Assembly: GCF_046156175.1 (NCBI RefSeq) | Contig: NZ_JAYLVL010000002.1 | Span: 248,001 to 312,000, forward strand | From: Lacisediminihabitans sp046156175 | GTDB taxonomy: Bacteria; Actinomycetota; Actinomycetes; Actinomycetales; Microbacteriaceae | DNA: 64,000 nucleotides | Direction: 5' to 3' | Part shown: positions 1 through 7,933 of the stretch, piece after piece | Layout of the letters: every line of letters starts with the position of its first letter | Position numbering within the stretch: position 1 is the first letter of the stretch | Program-made: the position numbers and the translations under genes | The notes under the pieces: model-generated | What the model was told of the DNA's origin: nothing | The model's database searches: none | Seen by the model: only the letters and a program-made list of their open reading frames with translations

Positions 1-36
1 TCCTCGGCGGGAATGATCGAGGATCGTGCTCCTGCA

Positions 37-80
37 ACGCCGTGGTGACGCCGTGGTGACGCCGTGGTGACGCCGTGGTG
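37..80. repeat. Four tandem copies of an 11-bp unit
   Basis: The unit ACGCCGTGGTG occurs four times head to tail without a mismatch. It lies in non-coding sequence at the left edge, and no gene around it can be supported. It may be a slippage-prone minisatellite or the end of a coding repeat outside the window. Confidence 0.85.
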
Positions 81-340
81 GCGAGCGTTGGGAAGATAAG
101 AGTTCTCTCATCCCTGTCTTGGATACTTCACTCACTCACCCCGGATAATTGCAAACAGGGGGAATTCCATCAGGGATTTCCAGGCGGGGGACGGCTTGCA
201 CGGTGGGAAAGAGATCACTTTCGGGTAGTGATCATCAGCTCGACTCTTAGGGAGAGTCGGGCGAGACCCACTGGGAAAGCCACTCTTCTTCTGTTCCGCT
301 CTCCACCGGTTCGGGTCCGAGGAAAGCGCGAACATCGCTA
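81..340. other. Non-coding stretch with two small hairpins
   Basis: No convincing gene is visible here. Two inverted repeats stand close together. The first is GATCACT/AGTGATC with a 7-nt loop at 213-233. The second is CGACTCT/AGAGTCG with a 5-nt loop at 241-259. They could be part of an untranslated RNA or of terminators for a gene to the left. Neither is followed by a U-tract. Confidence 0.4.
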
Positions 341-367
341 GTGCCCGGTCCATCACGGACCGGGCAC
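341..367. terminator. Perfect 11-bp hairpin after the response regulator gene
   Basis: GTGCCCGGTCC and GGACCGGGCAC are exact reverse complements separated by five bases. The hairpin ends three bases beyond the stop of the response regulator gene, so it probably terminates the two-component operon. The flanking sequence is not U-rich on either strand. Confidence 0.6.
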
Positions 368-370
368 TTC

Positions 371-1027
371 CTAGTTGAGGCGATAGCCCGCTCCACGGAC
401 CGTCTCGATGAGGTCGGGTCCGAGTTTCGAACGCAACGACGCGATCACGGCTCCGACCGCCTTCGCCGACGATTCCGACCCACTCCCCCAGGCTCGGTCG
501 AAGAGCTGGGTCGGGGTGAGCACCTGCGCGGGGTGTCGGAAGAACTCCACCGCGAGGGCGAACTCTCTCGCGGAGAGATCGACGGCCGTCTCGCCGATGA
601 ATGCCCGACGCGACGCGGGGTTCAGCCGCACCCGACCCCTGCATAGCTCGAGCGACAGGTCGGCGGGACGTTCGCGCAGCCGCAGCCGCACGCGGGCGAG
701 CAACTCATCGAATTTGAACGGCTTCGTGATGTAGTCGTTCGCTCCACGATCAAGGCCGTTCACGATGTCTGTCGCACTCTGGCGCGCGGTGAGCATGATC
801 ACGGGGAGAACCGGATGGGTGCGTCGAAGCTCCGCAAGCACCGTGAAGCCGTCGAGCTCCGGCAGACCGACGTCCAGCAGCACGAGGTCGAACTGGCCAG
901 ACTGGGCCTGATGGAGGGCATCCGCACCGTCGCTCACGACAGTGCACAGGAAGCCGGCGGCACGCAGACCCCTCTGCACGAATGCGGATATCCGCACCTC
1001 GTCTTCGGCGAGAAGCACACGGGTCAC
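371..1027 (-). CDS. OmpR/PhoB-family response regulator
   Basis: This 218-residue protein has an N-terminal receiver domain and a C-terminal winged-helix DNA-binding domain. The receiver carries acidic residues E8/D9, the phospho-acceptor D52 (context LLDVGLPELDG), T80 and the conserved K102 (ITKPFKFDELL). The effector domain spans about residues 127-218 and ends in RGAGYRLN, typical of OmpR-type wings. Its start overlaps the end of the upstream histidine kinase gene by four bases (ATGA), so the two are co-translated. The gene should receive phosphate from that kinase and control transcription. The signal and target genes cannot be told from sequence; the neighbouring flavin lipoprotein gene is a possible target only by position. 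Confidence 0.93.
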   Translation of the reverse strand: MTRVLLAEDEVRISAFVQRGLRAAGFLCTVVSDGADALHQAQSGQFDLVLLDVGLPELDGFTVLAELRRTHPVLPVIMLTARQSATDIVNGLDRGANDYITKPFKFDELLARVRLRLRERPADLSLELCRGRVRLNPASRRAFIGETAVDLSAREFALAVEFFRHPAQVLTPTQLFDRAWGSGSESSAKAVGAVIASLRSKLGPDLIETVRGAGYRLN

Positions 1028-2544
1028 GGCGTGGGCTCCGCACTACCGGCTTCCTGGTGGTACGGGAGCAGGATCGAAAAACGTGTCGCACCCGGAGCCG
1101 AGACGAAGCCGACGCTGCCGCCCTGGGACTCCGCGATGGCCTTCACAATCGGCAACCCGAGCCCCGATCCGGAAATGCCGCGCCCCGCGTCCACGCGCCC
1201 GAATCGGGCGAAGATCCGGTCTGCGGCCTCCGGCGGAATCCCGTAGCCGCGGTCGGCGACCCACAGTTCGATGTCGTCCAGGCGACCGGTCGAACCGAGC
1301 TCGATGCGCGATCCGAGAGGTGAATATTTCGCGGCGTTGTCGACCAACTGAAGCCAGGCCTGCGTGATGCGGGCAGGGTCGAGGGCAGCTGTCGCATCGG
1401 CGGCGTCAGCCAGAACCCACTCGTGCCCGGCGAGGATCGAGGCCTTCGCGAAGACCTGGCGGGTGAGTGACGCGACGTCGACAGGCACCAGATTCGGATC
1501 CGCGCGCTGGGATTCCGCCAGGAGAGCGAGGTCTTCGACCAGTTCTGTCACCCGGTCGAGTTCATCGATCGCCAGCGTTCGTGTGGCGTCGACCTCCTCC
1601 GGATCGAAGGCGTTCAGGATCTCCAGGTGCCCACGCACGATCGTCACCGGGGTGTGCAGCTCGTGACGCACGTCGTCGAGCAACTGTCGCTGGTGCGTCA
1701 TCGCGCGGTCCAGTCGATCGAGCATCAGGTTGACGGTGCGCGTGAGCGAGGAGAGGTCGTCGTGGCCGACGATCGGGATCCGCTCGCTTCGATTCGTCGA
1801 CGTGACCCGGGATGCCGCAAGCCGCAGCGTACGGATGGGGTTCAGCAGCCGTCCGGCGATGAACCAGGCCGACGACGCGATCAGGATCATCGCCCCCGCG
1901 ATGACGCCCCAGAAGGTGGCGAATGTCGACGACAACTCCCCCAACTGCGCGTCGAGGTCGACGGCTGCGACGTAGATCCCCCGGTCCGGGTTGCCCGCCA
2001 CGCTCACCGGCGTCGCCACATAGCGGACCGGACCGAAGGAGGAGGGCACGGTGCCGAGATGGGTCTTGCCGTCGGCGACCTCGCGCACGACGCGGGGCAC
2101 GAGACCGGCGACCGACTGCAACCCGAAATCGGTCGGCACTCCCGGAACGAATCTCGCCCGGCCATCTAGTACGCCGAGCGAACTCTGGTGCCGGTTGGGA
2201 AGCACGCGCCCGATCACGGCCTGGAGCGCGTCGGCACCCGTGTGGAATGGCTCGGGCACCGCACCGTTGGCGTTGCCGGAGTCAGTGCTGTTCGAGGCGC
2301 CGAGCACGACGAGGCGTGCAGCATCGATGTCCGCCAGAAGCGAGACATCCACGGACGCGAGCATCCGTTGGCGCTGGATGAGGAAGGTCGCGGCACCTCC
2401 GGCGGCCATGCCGAGGGCGGAGACGAGAACGAGCGCGACCACGAGGCGCGCACGCACAGACCGGAACGGCCAGCGTAACCGGCGTCCCCCGAGACGATTC
2501 ACCTCCCCAGTATGTCGGTGTCCGCCGGTCGCGCACGGCGGCAC
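1024..2544 (-). CDS. Membrane sensor histidine kinase
   Basis: This is the partner kinase of the response regulator, with which it overlaps. A first membrane helix lies at about residues 33-56, an extracytoplasmic sensor region at about 60-210, a second helix at about 211-231 and a HAMP domain at about 231-283. The dimerisation domain has the phospho-acceptor H294 in VRHELHTPVT, and an HATPase domain with N and G boxes (QLVDNAAKYS, GSGLGLPIVK) follows. The 506-residue length fits the family. The start at 2544 is a GTG without a clear ribosome binding site. A GTG at about 2457 (VRARLVVAL) is an alternative that keeps the first membrane helix. The gene begins 18 bases after the oxidoreductase gene ends, so the three may be co-transcribed. 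Confidence 0.92.
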   Translation of the reverse strand: MPPCATGGHRHTGEVNRLGGRRLRWPFRSVRARLVVALVLVSALGMAAGGAATFLIQRQRMLASVDVSLLADIDAARLVVLGASNSTDSGNANGAVPEPFHTGADALQAVIGRVLPNRHQSSLGVLDGRARFVPGVPTDFGLQSVAGLVPRVVREVADGKTHLGTVPSSFGPVRYVATPVSVAGNPDRGIYVAAVDLDAQLGELSSTFATFWGVIAGAMILIASSAWFIAGRLLNPIRTLRLAASRVTSTNRSERIPIVGHDDLSSLTRTVNLMLDRLDRAMTHQRQLLDDVRHELHTPVTIVRGHLEILNAFDPEEVDATRTLAIDELDRVTELVEDLALLAESQRADPNLVPVDVASLTRQVFAKASILAGHEWVLADAADATAALDPARITQAWLQLVDNAAKYSPLGSRIELGSTGRLDDIELWVADRGYGIPPEAADRIFARFGRVDAGRGISGSGLGLPIVKAIAESQGGSVGFVSAPGATRFSILLPYHQEAGSAEPTP

Positions 2545-2562
2545 TCCGCGAGACCGACCCTG

Positions 2563-4095
2563 CTACCAGGGCTGCGGCTGGGTGAAGAGCCCCTCTGGGT
2601 CGTACCGGCGGGCGATCTTCTGCAGCCGCTCCGCGTTTGCCCCGAAGTAGGCGGCGCTGGCATCGGCGATGTCGGCGTCGGCGTAATTGACGTAGGCCCC
2701 GGTGCCCCACTGGGGGACGAGGGCGGTGCGGAATCCCCGCACCCAGCGCGTCGGAGGATCGGCGTCCGCGCCGTCTGTGAAGGTGGCCGTGTACTGCACG
2801 GTCATCAGCGCGTCCCGGTGCGGGAACGCGGTCGCGTCGGCCGCGATTCCCTGCACCGCGCCGCCGAGGGCATCCATGGAGATGCCGCCCTCGATCATCC
2901 CGGGCACGGACTTCGCGCTCATCACCGTGTCGATCACGGTCTGGATTCCCGCCGCCTCCAGCTTCGTCATGGCAACGTGCGAGGTGCCGGCGAAGGACTC
3001 GCGGGTGAGGATACCCCCTGATCCAGTCGTGCAGGATGAGGCGGGAGACGAACCGCATCCCGCATAGATCATCATCGCGTCCCGGTATTCGTGGGTGGAA
3101 GAACCCCTCGACTTCGGTGTGCCCGCCGCGGCGAGAAAGGACTGGAGCTGGCCGGCGAGGGCACTCGGATCACCGATCCAGGTGCCGGAGACGAACACTC
3201 CGGGTTCCGTGGAGTACCGCGCGCCGTTGAGCAGCTTGAGGGTCGACCACAGCCTGGGGTCGGCGCTCGGCGCCCAGTCCTGCCAGGCCCGGAGCACCGC
3301 TGAGGCCTCTGCGAAGTGCCAGCCGAGGGTGAACATCGTGACATCGGGCGCCGGCCTGGTCGCGAAGGTGAGTGCCGTGACGACGCCGACGTGGCCACCC
3401 CCTCCGCCGCGGCTCGCCCAGTAGAGGTCAGGGTCGGTCGAGGCATTTGCCGAATGCACGGTGCCATCCGCGGTGACTATCTCGACACCGACGAGGGAGT
3501 CGCAGGTGAGGCCGTACGCCCGCACCAGCACCCCGACGCCCCCGCCCAGGGCGAGCCCGGAGATACCAACGGTGGCGCAGGACCCTCCCGCGATGGCGCG
3601 GCCCTTCGAGCCGATGGCGTCATACAGGGCGGCGAGGGAGGCGCCGGCACCCACCCGCACCGTGTTGTCCGCGGCGACCTCGACCTGCGCCATCCGCCGG
3701 GTGTCGATCACCAGGGAGGGTTTCACACCGGTGCCGGGTGCGCCGCCGGCGGAATAGCCGGGGTAGCTGTGGCCGCCGGAGCGCACGGCGATGGGCACGC
3801 GATACCGCGCGGCGAATCCGATCGCCACCGCGACATCCGATGCCGTCTCTGCCGAGAGCACAGCGAGGGGTCGAGCGGCGTCCCAGCGCGGATTCTCGGT
3901 GAGCCTCACCGTGTCGTAGGTCGCGTCACCCGGCCGGGAGAGGGTGCCGCCGACGCTGCCGGCGAGCGCCGCCCAGTCCGGTGGTCCCCCCGGGGATGCA
4001 CTCGGGGAAGGATTCGGAGTCACCGGTGCGCAGCCGGACGCGACGAGGCCGACCCCCGCCAGCGCGAAGAGGTGCCGTCGAGAGACTGTGCCCAT
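2563..4095 (-). CDS. FAD-linked oxidase of the berberine-bridge (BBE) type, lipoprotein
   Basis: The protein starts with a twin-arginine-like SRRHLFALAG stretch and a lipobox (VASGC, Cys23 counting from the GTG three bases upstream), so it is probably exported and lipid-anchored. An FAD-binding PCMH domain follows, with RSGGHSYPGYS (His110) and CATVGISGLALGGG (Cys174). A BBE domain with YVNYADADI and YDPEGLF ends the protein. In known BBE-type oxidases a His and a Cys spaced about 60 residues apart bind FAD covalently at two points; here the spacing is 64. Such enzymes oxidise sugars, alcohols or alkaloids with O2. The substrate is unknown. ATG 4095 is preferred over the adjacent GTG 4098. 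Confidence 0.88.
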   Translation of the reverse strand: MGTVSRRHLFALAGVGLVASGCAPVTPNPSPSASPGGPPDWAALAGSVGGTLSRPGDATYDTVRLTENPRWDAARPLAVLSAETASDVAVAIGFAARYRVPIAVRSGGHSYPGYSAGGAPGTGVKPSLVIDTRRMAQVEVAADNTVRVGAGASLAALYDAIGSKGRAIAGGSCATVGISGLALGGGVGVLVRAYGLTCDSLVGVEIVTADGTVHSANASTDPDLYWASRGGGGGHVGVVTALTFATRPAPDVTMFTLGWHFAEASAVLRAWQDWAPSADPRLWSTLKLLNGARYSTEPGVFVSGTWIGDPSALAGQLQSFLAAAGTPKSRGSSTHEYRDAMMIYAGCGSSPASSCTTGSGGILTRESFAGTSHVAMTKLEAAGIQTVIDTVMSAKSVPGMIEGGISMDALGGAVQGIAADATAFPHRDALMTVQYTATFTDGADADPPTRWVRGFRTALVPQWGTGAYVNYADADIADASAAYFGANAERLQKIARRYDPEGLFTQPQPW

Positions 4096-4120
4096 CACCC
4101 CATCGTAGGCACGGTCTACC

Positions 4121-4264
4121 TCAGGGCAGCGGGATCACCGTGCCGGCGAGCGCGCGGGATTCGGCGAGAGTGAGGGCTGCGCTCACAAGCTCGAGCGGGA
4201 AGCGCGCAGCGACGTTTCCGAGTTCCCGGGCGGTGATCCTCCCCGGGCGTGCCGGACACGACCA
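4121..4264 (-). pseudogene. Possible C-terminal remnant of an oxidoreductase gene
   Basis: Directly after the stop of the carboxylesterase, and in the same frame, about 47 sense codons read as protein-like sequence (for example GRITARELGNVAARF and ESRALAGTVIPLP) before a TGA at 4121-4123. There is no start codon or ribosome binding site. The composition and the ending resemble the C-terminus of a zinc-type alcohol dehydrogenase or quinone oxidoreductase. That resemblance is an impression, not a domain match. It may be what is left of a gene truncated when this operon formed. Confidence 0.33.
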
Positions 4265-4906
4265 CTACCGAAGAGTCTCGGCCTCGAGCCAGTCCCGTGC
4301 CGTCTGCCGTTCGTCCTCCGTCACACCGTGCCCACCGGCGCGGGTGCGACGATCCACGGTTGCGCCCCTCCCACGAAGCTGCTCCTCCAGCCGGGCCACG
4401 CTCGGCTGCGGGGCCATCGGATCGTCTTGCCCGTTGAGAAGCAGGGCCGTCAGCCCGCTGACACCCGCGGGGAGGTCTCGGTCTGCATAGGGGTACATTC
4501 CGGAGAACGCCACGACTCCCGTCACCAGCTCGGGATGACGTGTGGCCAACGCCAGTGCCATGTTGGCCCCATTGGAGAATCCGACGGCGATGAACCGGCG
4601 GCCGACCAGTCCGTAGGTCTCCTGTGCACGAAGAACGAATTCGGCGAGGCGATCCGCTTGCAGTTCCACATCGTCCACGTCGAAGACCCCTTCGCCCATG
4701 CGCCGAAACCACCGCACATGCGGACCCTCGACGACGAGGCCCCGGGGGGCGAGCACGGCAGCATCGTCATTCAGCTGTCGGGCGAAGTCCGCCGTGGAGT
4801 CCTCGGAGCCTCCGGTGCCATGAAGCGCGAGCAGAACGGGCGACTCCGGGCCAGCGCCCGGGAGGAATACGTGCGGCCGATCGAGAGAGGCGTCGTCCCG
4901 TGTCAT
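4265..4906 (-). CDS. Carboxylesterase/phospholipase of the alpha/beta-hydrolase fold (MhqD-like)
   Basis: A 213-residue alpha/beta hydrolase. Visible elements are the oxyanion region LLALHGTGGSE, the nucleophile elbow GFSNGAN, the acid LLNGQDDPMAP and the catalytic histidine RAGGHGVTEDE. The size fits the Abhydrolase_2 carboxylesterase group. In Bacillus subtilis a similar esterase (MhqD) is linked with a VOC ring-cleaving dioxygenase (MhqO) in quinone resistance. Here the same pairing occurs: the gene starts four bases after the VOC dioxygenase frame ends. ATG 4906 is chosen because it fits that coupling; an upstream start at 4969 would overlap the dioxygenase. It probably hydrolyses an ester or quinone-derived product of the aromatic pathway. 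Confidence 0.85.
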   Translation of the reverse strand: MTRDDASLDRPHVFLPGAGPESPVLLALHGTGGSEDSTADFARQLNDDAAVLAPRGLVVEGPHVRWFRRMGEGVFDVDDVELQADRLAEFVLRAQETYGLVGRRFIAVGFSNGANMALALATRHPELVTGVVAFSGMYPYADRDLPAGVSGLTALLLNGQDDPMAPQPSVARLEEQLRGRGATVDRRTRAGGHGVTEDERQTARDWLEAETLR

Positions 4907-4910
4907 CGGA

Positions 4911-6851
4911 CTAGGCCTGCGGAGCGGCGAACGAAGGGTTGTTCTCCTCGGGCACCGTGATCTTGGCAACCGAGCGCTCGATCATCTCGCGGGACGGCTC
5001 GAGCCACGGCGGCAGCTTGAGACCACGACCGAGTTCGAGAAGGGGCTCGTCGATGTCGAAGCCGGGGGTGTCCGTGGCGATCTCGAAGAGCACTCCGCCC
5101 GGCTCGCGGAAGTAGATCGAGGTGAAGTACTGCCGATCGAGCACCTGGGTGACCTGAAGGCCACGGTCCAGCAGCTCATCCCGCCATTGGAGTTGTGCCG
5201 CGGCATCCGGCGCGCGGAACGCGATGTGGTGCACGGTGCCACCGGCGGTCAGCCCGACCGGCGCGGAACTGTCGGCGACGACATCCACGATTCCGCCGGC
5301 AGCGCCCTCGCCAGCAGCGAATCGGAATCGACCCGGGGTCTCCGAAATGAGCTTCAGCCCGAGATCGTGGGTGAGCACGCTGACGGTGCCAGCGGGATCA
5401 GCGACGGTGAGCACCGACGAGTGCTCGCCCCGAATGGCGTATTCGGCGGGGACGGATGCCGAGTCCCAGGGATTCCGGGGATCGGCGACCGACGACGCCA
5501 CGAGGTCGAGCTGAAGCCCGTCGGGGTCGCGGAGCGAGAGCCGCTCCTCGTCGGGGCTCACCTCCACCGCCGAAGACTCGATGCCGAGGTCGGAGAAGTG
5601 ACCCTTCCACCAACCGATGCTGCCCTGCGGCACGGAGAAGGCGGTGGTCGTCGACTGCCCGCTGCCGATGGTGCCCTGGGGCACCCCGTTCCAGGGGAAG
5701 AAGGTCATCAGGCTCCCCGGGCTTCCGGCGGTGTCACCGTAGTACAGGTGATAGGTCTTCGAGTCGTCGAAGTTGACGGTCTTCTTGACGAGGCGCAGCC
5801 CCATCCCCTTGATATAGAAATCGATGTTCTTCTGGGGATTGCCACCGATAGCGGTGACGTGGTGTAGGCCCGATGTGATTGAGCTCATGGGATGGATTCC
5901 TTCCGCCGTGATTGATATACATGCAAACACATAGAACTGGAATCTATTCCCGCAGGTCTCGCAGGGGCCGAGGGCAATGTCGAACCGTGTGGAGGTCCAG
6001 GTTCGGCCGTCGAGAGCACGGCCGTCGGGAGTCGGCTCGGTCGCCCGGTGGTGGTCGAACTCGACGATGAGCGAGTCCTTCACACCGAAGACCGAATCGC
6101 TCGACAGGAACTCGTCACCCCGCACGAAGATGTGGGTGACGAGAGTGCGCATCTGCGGCGCTGTGACCATGAAGTGGAGATGTGACGCCCTCATCGGGGA
6201 CCGTTCCGCAGCGGCAAGAAGAGCTCCGACCGGGCCGTCGTGGGGAATCGGATACGGAGTGGGAGTCAGCCCCCAGAAGCGGAAACCGCCCTGATCGTCG
6301 CTGAGCAGCCAGGCGCGGCCGGCGACGCGGTCGTCCGCGTACTGGGCGTCGTAGAAACCATCCTCGTCTGCCTCCCAGACTTCGATTCTCGCTCCGCTGA
6401 GCGGCCGCCCCTCCGTGTCCCGCACGGAACCCTCGACCCAGCACGGCTCACCCGGGCTCGCACCGGCGATGTCGCCGCCATTCTGGATCTGCGGGGCCGA
6501 GTCGTTGAAGAACGGCCCGAACACCGTCGCCTCGGTCGCGTTCTCGAAGGCCTCGTTGTTGATCGCGACAGTCTGCATGGAGATGCCGAGCACATCGGAG
6601 AGCAGGATGAACTCCTGCCGGCGGTCATCGGTGATATCCCCACAATCCGTGAGGAACTGGATGGCTGTGTTCCATTCCGGCTCGCTCAGTCTCACCTCAC
6701 GCACGAAGGCATGGAGGTGGCGCGTGAGCGATTGCATGATCTGCCGCAGGCGAGGATCGGGAGCGCCCTCGAACGATGAGACGACGGTCGCGACGAGCTC
6801 GTCCTCGCGCGCGATCTGCTCGGCAGTCAGCGGGTGGTGCGGTTTCGTCAT
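4911..6851 (-). CDS. Hydroxyquinol 1,2-dioxygenase read through into a VOC ring-cleaving dioxygenase
   Basis: One open frame of 646 codons contains two enzymes. Residues 1-296 are a hydroxyquinol 1,2-dioxygenase: an intradiol N-terminal helical domain (about 20-100) and a catalytic domain with the Fe(III) ligands Y167, Y200, H224 and H226. These match, with an offset of three, the ligands known for the Nocardioides simplex enzyme. Residues 322-646 are a two-domain VOC (glyoxalase-fold) dioxygenase of MhqO type with HHVTAIGG, VHHIAFRAPD and GVLFEIATD. The joining 25 codons look like translated intergenic DNA and contain a ribosome binding site for the second enzyme. The first enzyme cleaves hydroxyquinol to maleylacetate. 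Either this is a true fusion, or a stop codon was lost by mutation or sequencing error. The start overlaps the maleylacetate reductase stop (ATGA). Confidence 0.82.
   Translation of the reverse strand: MTKPHHPLTAEQIAREDELVATVVSSFEGAPDPRLRQIMQSLTRHLHAFVREVRLSEPEWNTAIQFLTDCGDITDDRRQEFILLSDVLGISMQTVAINNEAFENATEATVFGPFFNDSAPQIQNGGDIAGASPGEPCWVEGSVRDTEGRPLSGARIEVWEADEDGFYDAQYADDRVAGRAWLLSDDQGGFRFWGLTPTPYPIPHDGPVGALLAAAERSPMRASHLHFMVTAPQMRTLVTHIFVRGDEFLSSDSVFGVKDSLIVEFDHHRATEPTPDGRALDGRTWTSTRFDIALGPCETCGNRFQFYVFACISITAEGIHPMSSITSGLHHVTAIGGNPQKNIDFYIKGMGLRLVKKTVNFDDSKTYHLYYGDTAGSPGSLMTFFPWNGVPQGTIGSGQSTTTAFSVPQGSIGWWKGHFSDLGIESSAVEVSPDEERLSLRDPDGLQLDLVASSVADPRNPWDSASVPAEYAIRGEHSSVLTVADPAGTVSVLTHDLGLKLISETPGRFRFAAGEGAAGGIVDVVADSSAPVGLTAGGTVHHIAFRAPDAAAQLQWRDELLDRGLQVTQVLDRQYFTSIYFREPGGVLFEIATDTPGFDIDEPLLELGRGLKLPPWLEPSREMIERSVAKITVPEENNPSFAAPQA
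5886..5904 (-). promoter_or_regulatory. Internal ribosome binding site and start codon for the VOC dioxygenase
   Basis: On the minus strand GGAAGGAA (5897-5904) stands eight bases before ATG 5888, where the VOC domain begins (MSSITSGLHHVTAIGG). This lets a separate 325-residue VOC dioxygenase (4911-5888) be made even though the upstream frame is open. It marks the ancestral gene boundary. A TAG at 5944-5946 in a neighbouring frame would end the first enzyme at about 300 residues after a one-base shift. Confidence 0.7.
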
Positions 6852-7933
6852 GGGGCGTTCCCTTTCTCGGAGAGTTCGACAGCGGGGGAACCCGCCCAGG
6901 CCGCGGTCAGAATCCGTTCGACATCCGCAAGCCCGAAGGGGCGCGGATTCGACCGGGGGATGGCGGCAAGGCAGAGTTCGGCCGCGTGGGGGATGTCTGA
7001 TTCCTTCAACCCGATGGAGGCGAGCGAGCGTGGCGCAGACAGGTCAGTGCGCAGCGCTTCGAGGCCACTGAGGCCGTCGAGTGATCCGAACGCTGCTGCG
7101 AGCCGCGCGTTGGCGACGGGCACGGCTTCGGCGTTGAACGCCGTCACGTAGGGAAGCACTATCGCGTGGGTGGGAGCGTGAGGCAGGTTGAAGGTGCCGC
7201 CGAGCACGTGGCAGATCTTGTGGTGCATCCCGGATCCGGATGAGGCGAATGCCACCGCGGACAGGTAGGTGCCGAAGAGCGCGCTTTCATAGCCGCCGAC
7301 GGCGGTGGGGTCGGCCACGATGCCGCGCAACCCGGAAGACAGCGCACGGATCCCCTCCACGGCCAGCGCCTGGTTGATGGGGTCCGTTCGCGGGGCCCAC
7401 AGCGAATCGACGCAGTGCGCGAGCGCATTGAGCCCGGACGATGCGGCCAGGTCGACGGGGAGGCTCATCGTCAGTTCGGCGTCGTAGATCACGACCGAAG
7501 GGAGCACCCGCGGGTCGACCCCGGTGGCTTTGCGCGAGGCTTCCGTGAGGCCCCAGACGTTGGTCGCCTCCGAGCCCGCGAACGTCGTTGGCACGGCGAC
7601 GATCGGGATGCCGGTGGTGAGGGCGACAGCCTTGGCCAAACCGGTCGTCGATCCTCCCCCGATGCAGACGATCAGGTCGGCCGAGAACTCAGACGCAACC
7701 TTCCTCGCGCGCTCAGCAGACGCGATCGGCACATGCTGCACGATCTCGCTGAAACGGATGCTGTCGGCCAGCCCCTTGGCCACATCGTCGGTGAGGCCGG
7801 TCTCGCGATTGCCGGAGACAACCAGAACTCGGTGCGCACCGCGCAAGCCGATCTCCTCGCGGACCGCCTCCCTCGCCGTGCCGGTGCCGAATCGCACCCG
7901 CTGACCCAGGGTCTCGTGGACGAAGCCGAGCAT
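6848..7933 (-). CDS. Maleylacetate reductase
   Basis: This 361-residue member of the iron-containing alcohol dehydrogenase superfamily has the nucleotide-binding CIGGGSTTGLAKA and VPTTFAGSEAT motifs. The metal-site region includes ALAHCVDSLW, HHKICHVLGG and LPHAPTHAIVLP. The enzyme reduces maleylacetate to 3-oxoadipate with NAD(P)H, the step after hydroxyquinol cleavage. It lies between the hydroxylase (one-base overlap) and the hydroxyquinol dioxygenase (four-base overlap). This is the order expected for a resorcinol/hydroxyquinol operon and supports the substrate assignment. Confidence 0.92.
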   Translation of the reverse strand: MLGFVHETLGQRVRFGTGTAREAVREEIGLRGAHRVLVVSGNRETGLTDDVAKGLADSIRFSEIVQHVPIASAERARKVASEFSADLIVCIGGGSTTGLAKAVALTTGIPIVAVPTTFAGSEATNVWGLTEASRKATGVDPRVLPSVVIYDAELTMSLPVDLAASSGLNALAHCVDSLWAPRTDPINQALAVEGIRALSSGLRGIVADPTAVGGYESALFGTYLSAVAFASSGSGMHHKICHVLGGTFNLPHAPTHAIVLPYVTAFNAEAVPVANARLAAAFGSLDGLSGLEALRTDLSAPRSLASIGLKESDIPHAAELCLAAIPRSNPRPFGLADVERILTAAWAGSPAVELSEKGNAP

